Source of the DNA: CBDBEU01 sp965204565
GTDB taxonomy: Bacteria; Pseudomonadota; Alphaproteobacteria; Rhizobiales; TMED25
Length of the DNA: 64,000 nucleotides
Reading direction: 5' to 3'
Assembly: GCA_965204565.1 (NCBI GenBank)
Contig: CBDBEU010000005.1
Span: 372,001 to 436,000, forward strand
The notes beneath the pieces are model-generated. The model was not told the DNA's origin. It ran no database searches and saw only the letters and a list, made by a program, of their open reading frames with translations. Within the stretch, counting starts at the first letter, position 1; each line of letters begins with the position of its first letter. Made by a program: the position numbers and the translations under genes. This document shows, piece after piece, positions 1 to 10,190 of the stretch.

Positions 1-2215
1 GGATCGGCAGGCCGGTTTCTTCCTTCAACACCCGAACCAGTTCACGCGCCGCTGCGGGCTTGCACAGCCCGCCCATGTCCTTGATGCCGAGAATGTGCGT
101 TCCCGCATCGGCCAGTTCTCGCGCAAGCCCCACATAATATTTGAGATCGTAGGTGGCGCGCGCCGGATCGTTGAGATCGCCAGTGTAACAGATGGCCGCT
201 TCGCACAGCTTTCCGGTTTCCAGCACCGCATCAATCGAAACGCGCATGTTTTCCACCCAGTTGAGGCAGTCAAACACACGGAAAACGTCGATGCCGGAGT
301 CGGCTGCACGATGGACAAAACCGCGCACCACATTGTCTGGATAATTGGTGTAGCCGACCGCATTGGAGCCGCGCAGCAGCATCTGGAATAGCACGTTGGG
401 GATCTTTTCGCGCAAGATCCCCAGCCGCTCCCATGGGCATTCGCCCAGAAAACGCATGGCGACATCGAATGTCGCGCCACCCCAGCACTCAATCGAGAAC
501 AGATCGTTCAGGCGGTGTGCTGTCGCATCGGCAACCGCGGCCATGTCATATGTGCGCATGCGGGTGGCGAGCAGTGACTGATGGGCATCGCGCATGGTAG
601 TGTCGGTCACCAGAAGGCGTTTTTCGGCCAGCATCCAACGCACAACGCCTTCTGGGCCTTCTCGGTCGAGTAGCGTTCTGGTGCCCTCCGGCGGGTCGGC
701 GTGGGTGTATTCGGGCGGTTGGGGGGTGAGCGCGTGTTCTGGCGGACGCGGACGGCCGGCTGCTTCCGGATTGCCGTTGACGGAAACGTCGGCAATGAAA
801 TTGAGCAAGCGCGAAGCACGGTCGCGGCGGCGCGGAAAATCGAATAGCTCGGTGTGCTCGTCGATAAACCTTGTGGTGTAGTCGGCGGCGCGAAAATTCG
901 GGTGGGCAATCAGATTTTCCAGGAACACCAGATTGGTGGCAACGCCCCTGATACGAAACTCCCGCAATGCACGGTCCATGCGGGCAATCGATTCTTCGAC
1001 CGTCGGCGCCCAAGCGGTGACCTTCTCAAGCAGAGAATCATAGTAGTGCGTGATGATCGCGCCCGAATAAGCGGTGCCGCCATCGAGTCTGATGCCAAAA
1101 CCGGTAGCGCCGCGATAGGCGGTGATGCGGCCATAATCGGGCACAAAGTTTTCTTCCGGATCCTCGGTGGTAATGCGGCATTGCAGAGCGTGACCATTGC
1201 GCCGGATTTTCTCCTGCGGCGGAACGCCAGATGCCTCATCGCCGATTTTGGCCCCGTAGGCGATACGGATCTGTGCCTTGACGATGTCGATACCGGTGAT
1301 CTCCTCGCTCACCGTGTGCTCGACCTGGATGCGTGGATTGACCTCGATGAAATAAAATGCGCCGGTATCGGCATCCATCAGGAATTCGGCTGTGCCGGCA
1401 TTTTGGTAACCGACCTTGCGGGCCAGCCGGCGCGCGCTTTCGCAAAGCTCAGCGCGGCGCTCCTCGTTGAGGTAGGGCGCAGGCGCGCGCTCCACCACTT
1501 TCTGGTTGCGCCGCTGCACGGTGCAATCACGTTCGAACAAATGCACCACTTGGCCGTGATGGTCGCCCAGTAACTGCACCTCGACATGGAGGGCGCGGCG
1601 CACCAGTTTTTCCAGATAAACCTCGCCATTGCCAAAGAAGCTTTCCGCCTCGCGCCGTCCGGCCAGCACCTGGCCGGCGAGTTCGGCCTCGCTCTCAATC
1701 ACGCGCATACCACGCCCGCCGCCGCCCCAACTGGCTTTGAGCATGAGCGGGTAGCCTATTTCGTTGGCCAGCCGGGAGATTCCCTCGGGATCTTCGGGTA
1801 AGGGTCCAGTCGCCGGCATCACCGGCGTTCCTGCGCTTTCTGCCACATTGCGCGCGGAGACCTTATTGCCAAGCGCGCGCATCACGTCCGGGCTCGGGCC
1901 AATCCAGGTGATTCCGGCGGCGATCACCGCATCGGCAAACTCGGGATTTTCCGACAGAAAGCCATAGCCCGGATGGACCGCATCGACGCCCGCATCATGG
2001 GCGACGCGGATCATCTCATCGGGGCTCAGATAGGCCTTGACCGGTCCCATGCCGCAGCCGATCAGGAACGCCTGGTCAGCCTTGAAGCGATGGAGCGAAA
2101 GTTTGTCTTCCTCGGCATAGACCGCGATAGTGCGGATACCAATTTCGTTTGCCGCACGCATCACGCGAATGGCAATTTCGCCGCGATTGGCAACAAGAAT
2201 CCGTTTCAAGGACAT
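1..2215 (-). CDS. pyc: Pyruvate carboxylase, N-terminal part (runs off the window)
   Basis: Biotin-dependent carboxylation of pyruvate to oxaloacetate, the usual anaplerotic enzyme. The reading frame starts at ATG 2215 (MSLKRILVANRGEIAIRV, typical biotin carboxylase start) and stays open for 738 codons to the window edge. The ATP-grasp biotin carboxylase domain fills roughly residues 1-455, with a Gly-rich loop (KASWGGGGRGM) and the NPRIQVEHTVSE motif. The carboxyltransferase domain begins near residue 540 (TDTTMRDAHQSL) and continues through DMGGLCKP at the edge. The rest of the carboxyltransferase and the biotinyl domain lie outside the window. The order biotin carboxylase then pyruvate-type carboxyltransferase in one chain separates it from acetyl- or propionyl-CoA carboxylase subunits. 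No frame break is visible. Confidence 0.93.
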   Translation of the reverse strand, partial: MSLKRILVANRGEIAIRVMRAANEIGIRTIAVYAEEDKLSLHRFKADQAFLIGCGMGPVKAYLSPDEMIRVAHDAGVDAVHPGYGFLSENPEFADAVIAAGITWIGPSPDVMRALGNKVSARNVAESAGTPVMPATGPLPEDPEGISRLANEIGYPLMLKASWGGGGRGMRVIESEAELAGQVLAGRREAESFFGNGEVYLEKLVRRALHVEVQLLGDHHGQVVHLFERDCTVQRRNQKVVERAPAPYLNEERRAELCESARRLARKVGYQNAGTAEFLMDADTGAFYFIEVNPRIQVEHTVSEEITGIDIVKAQIRIAYGAKIGDEASGVPPQEKIRRNGHALQCRITTEDPEENFVPDYGRITAYRGATGFGIRLDGGTAYSGAIITHYYDSLLEKVTAWAPTVEESIARMDRALREFRIRGVATNLVFLENLIAHPNFRAADYTTRFIDEHTELFDFPRRRDRASRLLNFIADVSVNGNPEAAGRPRPPEHALTPQPPEYTHADPPEGTRTLLDREGPEGVVRWMLAEKRLLVTDTTMRDAHQSLLATRMRTYDMAAVADATAHRLNDLFSIECWGGATFDVAMRFLGECPWERLGILREKIPNVLFQMLLRGSNAVGYTNYPDNVVRGFVHRAADSGIDVFRVFDCLNWVENMRVSIDAVLETGKLCEAAICYTGDLNDPARATYDLKYYVGLARELADAGTHILGIKDMGGLCKPAAARELVRVLKEETGLPI

Positions 2216-2450
2216 AATCGCTGATGCATCGGGTTGAATCATGGTGTCAGTATGCAGCATTTCGTGTGCACTGCACCATCTTCGATCGTGGGTAACTTTT
2301 CCCGGAGTGCGTGGGCATTGTGCTGCTGTGCTTCAGCTTGCGAATCGTGCCGGCCCGGCGACGATGACATGGTGTATTCATGCGTCAACGAAATGAATGG
2401 AGCGGCCCGGCCGGCATGGAAGAGCAACCCCCGACAAACGGTGAGCTCTT

Positions 2451-4094
2451 GTGATCGAGACGATCTGGATTCTGGCCGCGTTCATTGTTTTCGCGTTGGC
2501 GTTCAACTATGTGCGCCTTGGCTCGATTGTCGGGCTGTTCATTGCGGGCGCCGTCATCGGCCCGCACGGGCTCGGCTTTGTCCGCCACGTCTATGTGATC
2601 GATTTCCTGGCCGAACTCGGGATCATGTTCCTCCTGTTCTCGATCGGGCTGGAGCTCAAGCTGGACCGCTTTCGCCTTTATGGCTGGCGGGTTTATGCGC
2701 TTGCTATTGCACAGATGGTGGTGACCACCGCTGCCCTCGCGCTGGTTGCCTCCAGGCTCGGATTCGACGCGCTGACATCGATTATCATAGGGGGATCACT
2801 TGCATTTTCATCGACCGCGCTGGTGCTGCAGGTTCTGCATGATCTTGGCCGCACACTCACCGTGCTCGGCCGTCTGGCAGTCGCGATTCTGCTGATCCAG
2901 GACATTGGTGTCGGCATATTTCTGGTTGGGCTTGAATCGCTGGTATCGGCTGACGACAGCCTGTTCGCCATCCCGCTGTTCATTGCAAAACTCTGTATCG
3001 CCATAGCCGTCATGGTGCTGGTTGGACGTCTGGCGTTGCCGGTGATTTTGCGGGTAGTTTCGGAAAAAGGAAATCAGGAGACCTTTCTCGCCACCGTTCT
3101 TGCGGTCGTGCTTGCATCGAGCGTCGCCTTGGAACATGCCGGTGCGAGTGCTGCCATCGGCGCATTTCTTGCCGGTCTGTTGGTCGCCGATACCGCCTAC
3201 CGGCATCAGATCGCGGCCGATATTACGCCTTTCCGGCAGCTTCTGCTCGGCATCTTTTTCATGGCCGTCGGCATGGGAACCGACCTGTCGCTGGCGAGCG
3301 AGCGTGTGCTGGAGGTGATCGCCATAGCAGCCGGACTGATCTTGGCCAAGGCATTGATCGTGGCGGTACTGGCAACAGCTCTCGGTCATCCGCTGCGGCG
3401 CGCAGCCGAGCTTGGACTGTTGCTGTCCGAGGGCAGCGAATTCACTTTCATCATCGTTACCGTGGCGGTGTTTGAGGGGCTTATTCCACCGTTGGCAGCC
3501 AATATTCTGGCGGTAGCGATTGCGGTTTCAATGGCACTGGTGGCGATTGCAACCAGTATCGCGCGCCCACTGATCAACCGTATTGAAGGTGAAGCGATTT
3601 CTTCGGAGGACGAGCTCAAAACAGCCGCAAGCGAGCTCTCCGACCATGTGGTGGTGATTGGCTTTGGCCAGATTGGCATGGCATTGTCGCGCCATCTGGT
3701 GAGCCTCCATCTTCCCGTTCTTGCGGTCGACTACAGCGCCGAGCGCGTGCGCCGGATGCAACGCCCGGGCGTTCCTGTCTATTTCGGCAATGCGCTGCGC
3801 TCGGAGGTTCTCCACTCGTGCGGACTGGCTGATGCGCGCTTGGTGATTATCGCGGTACCGGACCCGGAAGTGGCTGTAAGGGTGCTGGAGCTCCTGATGC
3901 GGTTATATCCGGACACGGAAGTGCTGGTGCGTGCACAGGATGAAGACCAGGCCGACGACCTACTCGCGACCGGTGCACGCGGCGTGGTTCTGGACGGTTT
4001 GACGACAGCTCTCGATCTGGCTGAACGTGCCGTGCTGATGTACGAAGCTGCACAGGCGGCGCACGGTGCTCAAGAAGATGAACCTGAGAGCTGA
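2451..4094 (+). CDS. CPA2-family cation:proton antiporter with TrkA-N domain (Kef/YbaL type)
   Basis: Integral membrane K+/H+ or Na+/H+ antiporter, 547 residues. Residues 1 to about 380 are a hydrophobic transporter domain with about a dozen membrane spans. Residues about 397-515 form a cytoplasmic NAD-binding TrkA-N domain marked by HVVVIGFGQIG. The start is GTG 2451 (VIETIWILAA), which begins directly with the first membrane helix. The family usually protects against electrophiles or adjusts cytoplasmic pH; substrate and ligand control cannot be told from sequence. It is divergent from pyc. The next gene begins 35 bp downstream on the same strand, so the two may be co-transcribed. Confidence 0.9.
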   Translation: MIETIWILAAFIVFALAFNYVRLGSIVGLFIAGAVIGPHGLGFVRHVYVIDFLAELGIMFLLFSIGLELKLDRFRLYGWRVYALAIAQMVVTTAALALVASRLGFDALTSIIIGGSLAFSSTALVLQVLHDLGRTLTVLGRLAVAILLIQDIGVGIFLVGLESLVSADDSLFAIPLFIAKLCIAIAVMVLVGRLALPVILRVVSEKGNQETFLATVLAVVLASSVALEHAGASAAIGAFLAGLLVADTAYRHQIAADITPFRQLLLGIFFMAVGMGTDLSLASERVLEVIAIAAGLILAKALIVAVLATALGHPLRRAAELGLLLSEGSEFTFIIVTVAVFEGLIPPLAANILAVAIAVSMALVAIATSIARPLINRIEGEAISSEDELKTAASELSDHVVVIGFGQIGMALSRHLVSLHLPVLAVDYSAERVRRMQRPGVPVYFGNALRSEVLHSCGLADARLVIIAVPDPEVAVRVLELLMRLYPDTEVLVRAQDEDQADDLLATGARGVVLDGLTTALDLAERAVLMYEAAQAAHGAQEDEPES

Positions 4095-4129
4095 GCACTT
4101 TGCCGACGCGAAAAACAGGGGGATACGGA

Positions 4130-5158
4130 ATGTCCAAAAAGATCGCGGTTCTCGGCACAGGCGCGAATGGAAGCTGTACGGCTGCCGACCTCACCCGCAA
4201 CGGGCTTGACGTGGTGCTGATTGATCAGTGGCCGGCCCATGTGGAGGCCATGCGGGAGGGCGGGATCAGGGTCGAGATGCCCGATGAAGTGGTACACGTG
4301 CCGGATGTGCGGGCATCCCATTTGTGCGATGTCGCGACCTTCAACGAGCAATTCGACATCGTGCTTCTCATGGTCAAGGCTTACGACGCGCTGTGGATGG
4401 CGGAGCTGATCAAGCCTTATCTGGCCGATGACGGCCTGCTGATCGGGGCACAGAATTCCATGACCGCGGAAGATCTGGCCGGCATCGTCGGCCATCAGCG
4501 TACCGTCGGCTGCGTGGTCGAGCTTTCCTCAGAAGTGTTCACGCCGGGCGTGGTGGTGCGCAATACACCGCCCAAGGGCACCTGGTTCGCGATCGGGGCG
4601 CTGGATCCATCGATGAATGACCGCCTGACCGAGGTCGAGGAAATCCTCCTCAATGTAGGCAAGGTTTCAATCTCCGAGGACATTCAGTCGGCCAAGTGGA
4701 TGAAGATCATCGTCAACACCATGACCATGGCGACAAAATCGATGATGGGGATGACATCGGGTGAGATTTTCCAGATCCCCGGCGTGCGCGAATTGATGCT
4801 TCGTGCCGGTGAGGAGGCGCTCGCCGCTGGGCAAGCGCAGGGCTACAAGACCATCCCGATCATCGGCCTCAAGCCCGAAGATGTCGAGAAATCAAACCGG
4901 TTTTTAGAGCTTCTGCTCGACAAGATGACCGCCGATGTGGGCCCATCGGCGCGAAACGCCATGTATCAGGACCATCTCAAAGGCCGGCGCACGGAAATCG
5001 ACATGATCAACGGGTTGGTGGTTGACGCTAGCTGCAAACATGGACTGGCGGCACCGGTGAACGAGGTCCTAGTGAAGATCAATCACGAGATCACGGCCGG
5101 TGAGACCAAGCCGGACGTGGCCAATCTTGAGCGCGTCCTCGCCGAGATCGGAAACTAA
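4130..5158 (+). CDS. Ketopantoate reductase family (ApbA/PanE-like) NADP oxidoreductase
   Basis: 342 residues. An N-terminal Rossmann motif (VLGTGANGS) binds NADP, and the C-terminal helical domain carries the family Lys in KWMKIIVNT. I chose ATG 4130 because a strong ribosome site (AGGGGGA) lies just upstream; an in-frame TTG at 4100 would add ten poor residues. Family members reduce 2-oxo acids such as ketopantoate. This one is longer than classical PanE (about 300 residues), so the true substrate is uncertain and a panE symbol is not justified. A hairpin terminator follows directly. Confidence 0.85.
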   Translation: MSKKIAVLGTGANGSCTAADLTRNGLDVVLIDQWPAHVEAMREGGIRVEMPDEVVHVPDVRASHLCDVATFNEQFDIVLLMVKAYDALWMAELIKPYLADDGLLIGAQNSMTAEDLAGIVGHQRTVGCVVELSSEVFTPGVVVRNTPPKGTWFAIGALDPSMNDRLTEVEEILLNVGKVSISEDIQSAKWMKIIVNTMTMATKSMMGMTSGEIFQIPGVRELMLRAGEEALAAGQAQGYKTIPIIGLKPEDVEKSNRFLELLLDKMTADVGPSARNAMYQDHLKGRRTEIDMINGLVVDASCKHGLAAPVNEVLVKINHEITAGETKPDVANLERVLAEIGN

Positions 5159-5173
5159 TTCAAACGTGTCCCG

Positions 5174-5215
5174 ACCCGGGCCGCCCATTGAGGGTTTTTC
5201 CTTGGGCGGCCGGGT
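5174..5215 (+). terminator. Hairpin between convergent genes
   Basis: A GC-rich inverted repeat (ACCCGGGCCGCCCA at 5174-5187 pairing with TGGGCGGCCGGGT at 5203-5215, one bulged G) encloses a T-rich loop. It sits between the end of the ketopantoate-reductase-like gene and the end of the convergent amidohydrolase gene. The T-tail is short, so it may act as a bidirectional terminator or only as an RNA-stabilising stem. Confidence 0.6.
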
Positions 5216-5249
5216 GTTTCGACTGTTGTCAGGATTTTCCTGATTCAAT

Positions 5250-6338
5250 TCAAGCGAACTGACTGGCATCCAGATTAAGCAGTTTCAGTGCGTTCAGACC
5301 GCAGATCTTTTCGCGGTCGGACTCGCTCAGCCCTTCAATCTGATAGACGTGCTCGACCGGGTCGTATTCACCCATGTCGGCCGGATAGTCGGTACCGATT
5401 GCGATCTGGTCGACGCCGTATTTCTTGATCAGGTATTCCAGCTGCTCGAGCGAGAACACTATGGTGTCGAAATAGAACTTCTTCAGATAGGTGCTGGGCT
5501 TTTCATAGATCTTGACGCGGCAGTCCGCGCGCGCGCCATAGGCGTGATCCATGCGCGCGCCATAGGCAGCCGGGAAGGCACCGCCATGGGAGAGATAGAA
5601 CTTGATCTTGGGATAGCGCGCGAGAACGCCGTCGAAGATCAGGTAATGCATGGCGACGGTGGTATCGAGCGGATTGCCGATGACGTTGAGCGCATAGTGC
5701 TCAGACAAACGGGAGCTGAAGAACGACGAGGGATGGATGAAGATCAGGATGTTGAGCTCTTCACAATGCTTCCAGAACGGCTCCAGACGTTCTGCTGAGA
5801 GTTCTTCATCGCCCACTCGGGCGAGAACCTGAATGCCGCGAAATCCAAGCTCACCTGTCAGACGCTCAAGCTCCTTGAGTGCAAGGTCGGTGTTCTGCAG
5901 CGGCACGGTGCCCAGACCGGTCAGCTTCCTGGGATGCTGCTTGACCGCATCAAAAATGGCATCATTGATGATCTGGCTCGATTCCGCGCCAAGGCTTGGC
6001 TCGGCGGTGTAATAGCACTGGGTCGGCGAGCACGAGACCGCCATGACATCGAGCTGCATCTTTTCCATGTCGGCGATGCGCTTGTTGATGTCGGTGAACT
6101 CAATGTCGCGGTCGGCATGCTGTCGCTTGTTGACCTCGCGGGTCAGCGGACTTGCAATCGCATTTGCCGGATGGAAGCCCCTGTCGAGACGCGGCACCAC
6201 CAGCTCTTCTGACTTCGGCACCCGATAATGATTGTGCAGATCGACGGTTAGCGTTTTCGGCCGTGGCCGCTCGCCGGTCAGATGATCGCGGCCGGCAGTA
6301 GGTCCGTAAGGCTTCAGCGGAATATCGTGGCTGGGCAT
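5250..6338 (-). CDS. Amidohydrolase-2 family protein (ACMSD-like decarboxylase/hydrolase)
   Basis: 362 residues, a metal-dependent TIM-barrel of the aminocarboxymuconate-semialdehyde decarboxylase group. Metal-binding motifs are DLHNH (residues 33-37) at the end of strand 1, LSHGG in the middle and the late Asp in IGTDYPADMGEYDP. Family enzymes carry out non-oxidative decarboxylation or hydrolysis of aromatic breakdown products. The substrate is unknown here: no other kynurenine, gallate or resorcylate pathway gene adjoins it. Intact, with no frame breaks. Confidence 0.85.
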   Translation of the reverse strand: MPSHDIPLKPYGPTAGRDHLTGERPRPKTLTVDLHNHYRVPKSEELVVPRLDRGFHPANAIASPLTREVNKRQHADRDIEFTDINKRIADMEKMQLDVMAVSCSPTQCYYTAEPSLGAESSQIINDAIFDAVKQHPRKLTGLGTVPLQNTDLALKELERLTGELGFRGIQVLARVGDEELSAERLEPFWKHCEELNILIFIHPSSFFSSRLSEHYALNVIGNPLDTTVAMHYLIFDGVLARYPKIKFYLSHGGAFPAAYGARMDHAYGARADCRVKIYEKPSTYLKKFYFDTIVFSLEQLEYLIKKYGVDQIAIGTDYPADMGEYDPVEHVYQIEGLSESDREKICGLNALKLLNLDASQFA

Positions 6339-6873
6339 AGGCAGTTTCCTTCCTGTCTGCGCGGGGATCGCAAACCCACGCGCGCAAACTTGTTACGAGG
6401 ATGTGGTGCTTGCGTCCGACCCGTTTATTAGTTGATCAGCCGGTTGTGGTCCATTGACACGCCGCGAAAAGGCGGGCCGATGGCCGAGGAGTCCACCCGC
6501 GCCGCCTTAGAACAGGTAAAGAATCAATATGATGTAGAATCGTCGATAGATAACCACTGTCATTTCCGGTAAAGTCAAATATTAACAAATAACGCATGAT
6601 TCTGTAATATATCACATATAGGCCTCAATAACGTTAAGAAAAAGTCGACAATTTGTAAAAATATTGTGGTCTAAAGGCGTGCAAAGATCGCCATCAGAGG
6701 GAATCACGGGCAATGTGACACCCTTCTGACCTGGTTGACTTGCCTATACGATTGCACGGCTGCTATCGCAGCCAGGCTCTTTATGTTTGGATGCGCCACA
6801 TGGCATTTCTGCCAAATTTTCAGGTACGAGGATTCGGCTTATTTCATCTCCGACACATCCTCAGGAGCGCACC
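6339..6873. other. AT-rich intergenic region upstream of the FAD/Fe-S oxidase
   Basis: About 535 bases without a credible gene between two divergent genes. 6500-6680 is markedly richer in A+T than its surroundings. It contains short inverted arms (ACAAT 6648-6652 and ATTGT 6663-6667) of the kind bound by small HTH repressors. It probably holds both promoters and their operators; no specific regulator site can be named. Confidence 0.4.
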
Positions 6874-9822
6874 GTGACGATGATCGCGCAGCCAGCCCTG
6901 GAGCGGCGCCTTGCCGCCGAGATCGAAGGCGAAGTCCGTTTCGACGCGTTTTCGCGCGGGCGCTATGCCACCGACGCATCAATCTATCAGATGATGCCGG
7001 TGGGCGTCGTGGTTGCGCGGCACAAGGCCGATATGGCGGCCGCAACGGCGATTGCACGCGAGGAAGGCATGCCGGTTCTGGCTCGCGGCGGTGGCACCTC
7101 GCAGAGCGGCCAGACGGTCAACGAGGCCCTGATCATCGATTGCAGCAAGTGGTTCAACCGAATTGTCGAACTCGACGTCGAGGGCCGGCGCGCGGTGGTC
7201 GAACCGGGCATTGTGCTCGATGAACTGAACCGCGTGCTCAAGCCTCACGGCCTTTGGTTTCCGGTTGATGTGTCGACCGCCTCACGCGCCACCATCGGCG
7301 GCATGGCGGGTAACAATTCCTGCGGTGCGCGATCGATCCGTTACGGCATGATGCGCGACAATGTGCTCGACATCGAAGCACTGCTGGCAGATGGCACGGC
7401 GGCGCATTTCGGTGAACTGGGTGGACCGGCTGGTAATTTGGCCGGGAACCATGAGACCGCTCTGGTCTCCGATCTGCTGGCGCTGGGCGAGCGCGAACGA
7501 GATGAAATCGCAGCCCGCTTTCCCAAGGTGCTGCGCCGGGTTGGCGGCTACAATATCGATGCTTTGGTTGCGGGCGAACAACCGATCAATCTGGCGCATT
7601 TGCTGGTCGGCTCTGAAGGCACACTGGCGCTTTCGATCCGCATCGAACTCAAGCTTTCTAAGTTGCCGCGCAACCGCATGCTCGGGATCTGCCATTTCGG
7701 TTCGTTCCACGCCGCCATGGATGCAGCCCAGCATCTGGTCAAGCTCAAACCTTTGGGGGTTGAGCTGGTCGATTCAACGATGATCGTGCTTGCGCGCGAA
7801 ATCCCGATCTTCAGGTCAACCATCGAAGAGTTTGTGCGCGGAACGCCGGAAGCGCTGTTGATCGTCGAATTCGCCGAGGATACGCCGGAGTCCAGTCAGG
7901 CGCGGCTTGTGGCCTTATCGGAACTGATGGGCGACCTCGGCTTTGACTGGCGCCATCAGGGCGCGCAATTGGGCGGGGTTGTCGAGGTCACTGATCCGGG
8001 CTTGCAGGCGCGCATTGCCAATGTGCGCACCTCAGGCCTCAATATCATGATGTCGATGAAGGAGGAGGGAAAACCCGTCTCCTTTGTCGAGGATTGCGCC
8101 ATCGAGCTTCCAGACCTTGCCGAATATACCGACCGTCTTACCGCGATCTTCGAAAAGCACGGCACCAGCGGCACATGGTATGCCCATGCCTCGGTTGGCT
8201 GTCTGCATGTGCGCCCGATCCTCAACATGAAGACCGAGGACGGCGCGCGCGCCATGCGCGCAATCGCGGAAGAAACTTTTGAGATGGTGCACGCCTACAA
8301 GGGCTCGCATTCAGGTGAACATGGCGACGGCATCGTGCGCTCGGAATTCAATGGGCTTATGTTTGGCCAGCGCATGGTGAAATCATTCGAAGAGGTCAAG
8401 GACCGGTTCGATCCGGCGGGGCTGCTCAATCCGGGAAAGATCACGCGCGCCCCACGCATGGATGACCGCAACCTGATGCGGTACCCGCCGGGTTATGGCG
8501 CCGGGGAGATCTCGACCGCTCTCGACTGGTCTCAGTGGCCGGGTGCCGGTGGCGGTTTTCAGGGCGCCGTGGAGATGTGCAACAACAATGGCGCCTGCCG
8601 CAAGCTTGAGGGCGGGGCGATGTGTCCGTCCTACCGGCTGACGCGCAATGAAGCTGATGTGACGCGCGGGCGCGCCAACAGCTTGCGCCTTGCCATTACC
8701 GGCCAGCTTGGACCCGATGCGCTGATATCTGACGAGATGATGGAGAGCTTGAAGCTTTGCGTCTCGTGCAAGGCCTGCCGCCGCGAATGCCCCACCGGTG
8801 TCGACATGGCGCGCATGAAAATTGAAGTCACGCACGCACGTGCGCATGAGCGGGGTATCAGTCTGCATGATCGGCTGGTCGGCTATCTGCCGAAATACGC
8901 ACCATACGCGGCACGCATGGCACCGCTCGTCAATCTGCGCGATCGGGTACCCGGTGCAGCATGGCTCAGTGAGAAGATCGCCGGCTTCAGCGCCAGGCGA
9001 AAACTGCCGCGCTGGCGGCGTGCTATCTTTGACCATGACCAGTCCGGCGGACCGCAGGACGGGCGTGAGGTTCTTCTGTTCGCCGACACCTTCAACAGTT
9101 ATTTCGAGCCGGAAAATTTGCGTGCGGCAATGCGCGTTTTGGCGGCGGGCGGCTATCGGGTCGATGTTGCGCGCGCCTTTGATGGTGCAAGGCCGCTATG
9201 CTGCGGACGCACCTTCCTTTCGGCCGGTCTGGTCGATGAAGCACGCGCGGAAGCCCAGCGCCTTGTCCAGGCCGTCGAGGCAACCGTGGCGCGGGGTGTG
9301 CCGGTCATCGGCCTTGAGCCCAGTTGCCTGCTTACACTTCGTGACGAGCTGCCCTCTTTGGTTGGCCGCGAGCAAGGCGAAGCAATTTCCGCCCACGCCT
9401 ATCTACTGGAAGAATTCCTTGCCAATGAGGCCGATGAAGGCAGGCTCGACCTACCGCTGGAGCCTCTTGCCGGGCGCGCTTTGCTGCATGGTCACTGCCA
9501 CCAGAAGTCATTTGCGGCAATGGGCACGGTGACACAGACCCTACAGCTCATTCCCGCACTTGAGGTGGAACAGATCGAAACCAGCTGTTGCGGCATGGCC
9601 GGCAGTTTTGGCTATGACGCCGAGACCTATGAGGTCTCGATTGCGATGGGTGAGCTTTCGCTGCTGCCCCGCATTCGCGAGGCGGACGAGCGCACCATCA
9701 TCGTCGCTGATGGCACGTCGTGCCGATCGCAGATTTCCGACGGCTCGGGCCGCGAGGCACTGCATGTGGCGCGCCTGCTCGATCAGGCCTTGATCAAGCC
9801 GAGCGAACCAGCAGGCAGCTGA
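6874..9822 (+). CDS. GlcD-GlcF fusion: FAD-binding and Fe-S oxidoreductase (D-2-hydroxy-acid dehydrogenase type)
   Basis: About 982 residues. The N-terminal half is an FAD-binding type-4 (GlcD/Dld) domain with LARGGGTSQSGQ in the FAD pocket. The C-terminal half is GlcF-like, with Cys motifs for two Fe-S clusters (CNNNGACRK...CPS and CVSCKACRRECPTG) and two CCG-type domains (GHCHQKS, ETSCCGMAGS). The family oxidises D-lactate, glycolate or D-2-hydroxyglutarate and passes electrons to quinone or cytochrome c. The GTG at 6874 lies six bases after AGGAG; the ATG at 6880 is the alternative, and the more upstream in-frame ATG at 6787 lacks a ribosome site. Intact. Confidence 0.88.
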   Translation: MTMIAQPALERRLAAEIEGEVRFDAFSRGRYATDASIYQMMPVGVVVARHKADMAAATAIAREEGMPVLARGGGTSQSGQTVNEALIIDCSKWFNRIVELDVEGRRAVVEPGIVLDELNRVLKPHGLWFPVDVSTASRATIGGMAGNNSCGARSIRYGMMRDNVLDIEALLADGTAAHFGELGGPAGNLAGNHETALVSDLLALGERERDEIAARFPKVLRRVGGYNIDALVAGEQPINLAHLLVGSEGTLALSIRIELKLSKLPRNRMLGICHFGSFHAAMDAAQHLVKLKPLGVELVDSTMIVLAREIPIFRSTIEEFVRGTPEALLIVEFAEDTPESSQARLVALSELMGDLGFDWRHQGAQLGGVVEVTDPGLQARIANVRTSGLNIMMSMKEEGKPVSFVEDCAIELPDLAEYTDRLTAIFEKHGTSGTWYAHASVGCLHVRPILNMKTEDGARAMRAIAEETFEMVHAYKGSHSGEHGDGIVRSEFNGLMFGQRMVKSFEEVKDRFDPAGLLNPGKITRAPRMDDRNLMRYPPGYGAGEISTALDWSQWPGAGGGFQGAVEMCNNNGACRKLEGGAMCPSYRLTRNEADVTRGRANSLRLAITGQLGPDALISDEMMESLKLCVSCKACRRECPTGVDMARMKIEVTHARAHERGISLHDRLVGYLPKYAPYAARMAPLVNLRDRVPGAAWLSEKIAGFSARRKLPRWRRAIFDHDQSGGPQDGREVLLFADTFNSYFEPENLRAAMRVLAAGGYRVDVARAFDGARPLCCGRTFLSAGLVDEARAEAQRLVQAVEATVARGVPVIGLEPSCLLTLRDELPSLVGREQGEAISAHAYLLEEFLANEADEGRLDLPLEPLAGRALLHGHCHQKSFAAMGTVTQTLQLIPALEVEQIETSCCGMAGSFGYDAETYEVSIAMGELSLLPRIREADERTIIVADGTSCRSQISDGSGREALHVARLLDQALIKPSEPAGS

Positions 9823-9834
9823 CCGGACAGCGCA

Positions 9835-10190
9835 CTAGTCCGATACCAACTTATGCACGGAAAACAGTGCATCCTTGTCGGTCCAAACATTGTTGGTGCG
9901 CTATCCCGCAGCACCTGCGAGGTCGCCAAATCCGGCAATGGTGTATTTGTGCGAGTTCTCGGTATGGATGGTTTCGCCAGAGCGCATCGTGAAGCGGCAG
10001 CCCAGTACCTCGACTGTTTGTTCGAGTTTGCTGACCAGATGCATCTCGATCCGGCTTTTGTCCTCATTGAAGCGCGCTTCGTGTGCAAACGCGCCGAGGT
10101 CGAATGAGTTGCCGAAAGCCCGGTTGATGCGCTCCAATATGTTGAGATTGAAGGCAGCGGTCACGCCGATCGGATCATCATAGGCCACAT
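9835..10190 (-). pseudogene. egtD: egtD remnant (L-histidine N-alpha-methyltransferase, C-terminal part)
   Basis: C-terminal third of the ergothioneine-biosynthesis methyltransferase: AYDDPIGVTAAFNLN, ARFNEDKSRIEMHLVS, GETIHTENSHKYT and the family ending VWTDKDALFSVHKL. Two lesions are visible. The 5' two thirds are missing because the gene runs into an IS5-type end at 10191. The conserved Trp after the LAGAAG segment is replaced by TAG (bases 9901-9903), after which the frame continues in register to a final TAG at 9835-9837. Ergothioneine synthesis from this locus is lost. No egtB remains beside it. Confidence 0.85.

Noticed and set aside
2808..3389. A long open frame (193 codons) on the minus strand opposite the Kef-type antiporter
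   Set aside because: It is the mirror of a strongly coding frame in GC-rich DNA, has no ribosome site and no recognisable domain, and the antiporter frame is clear.
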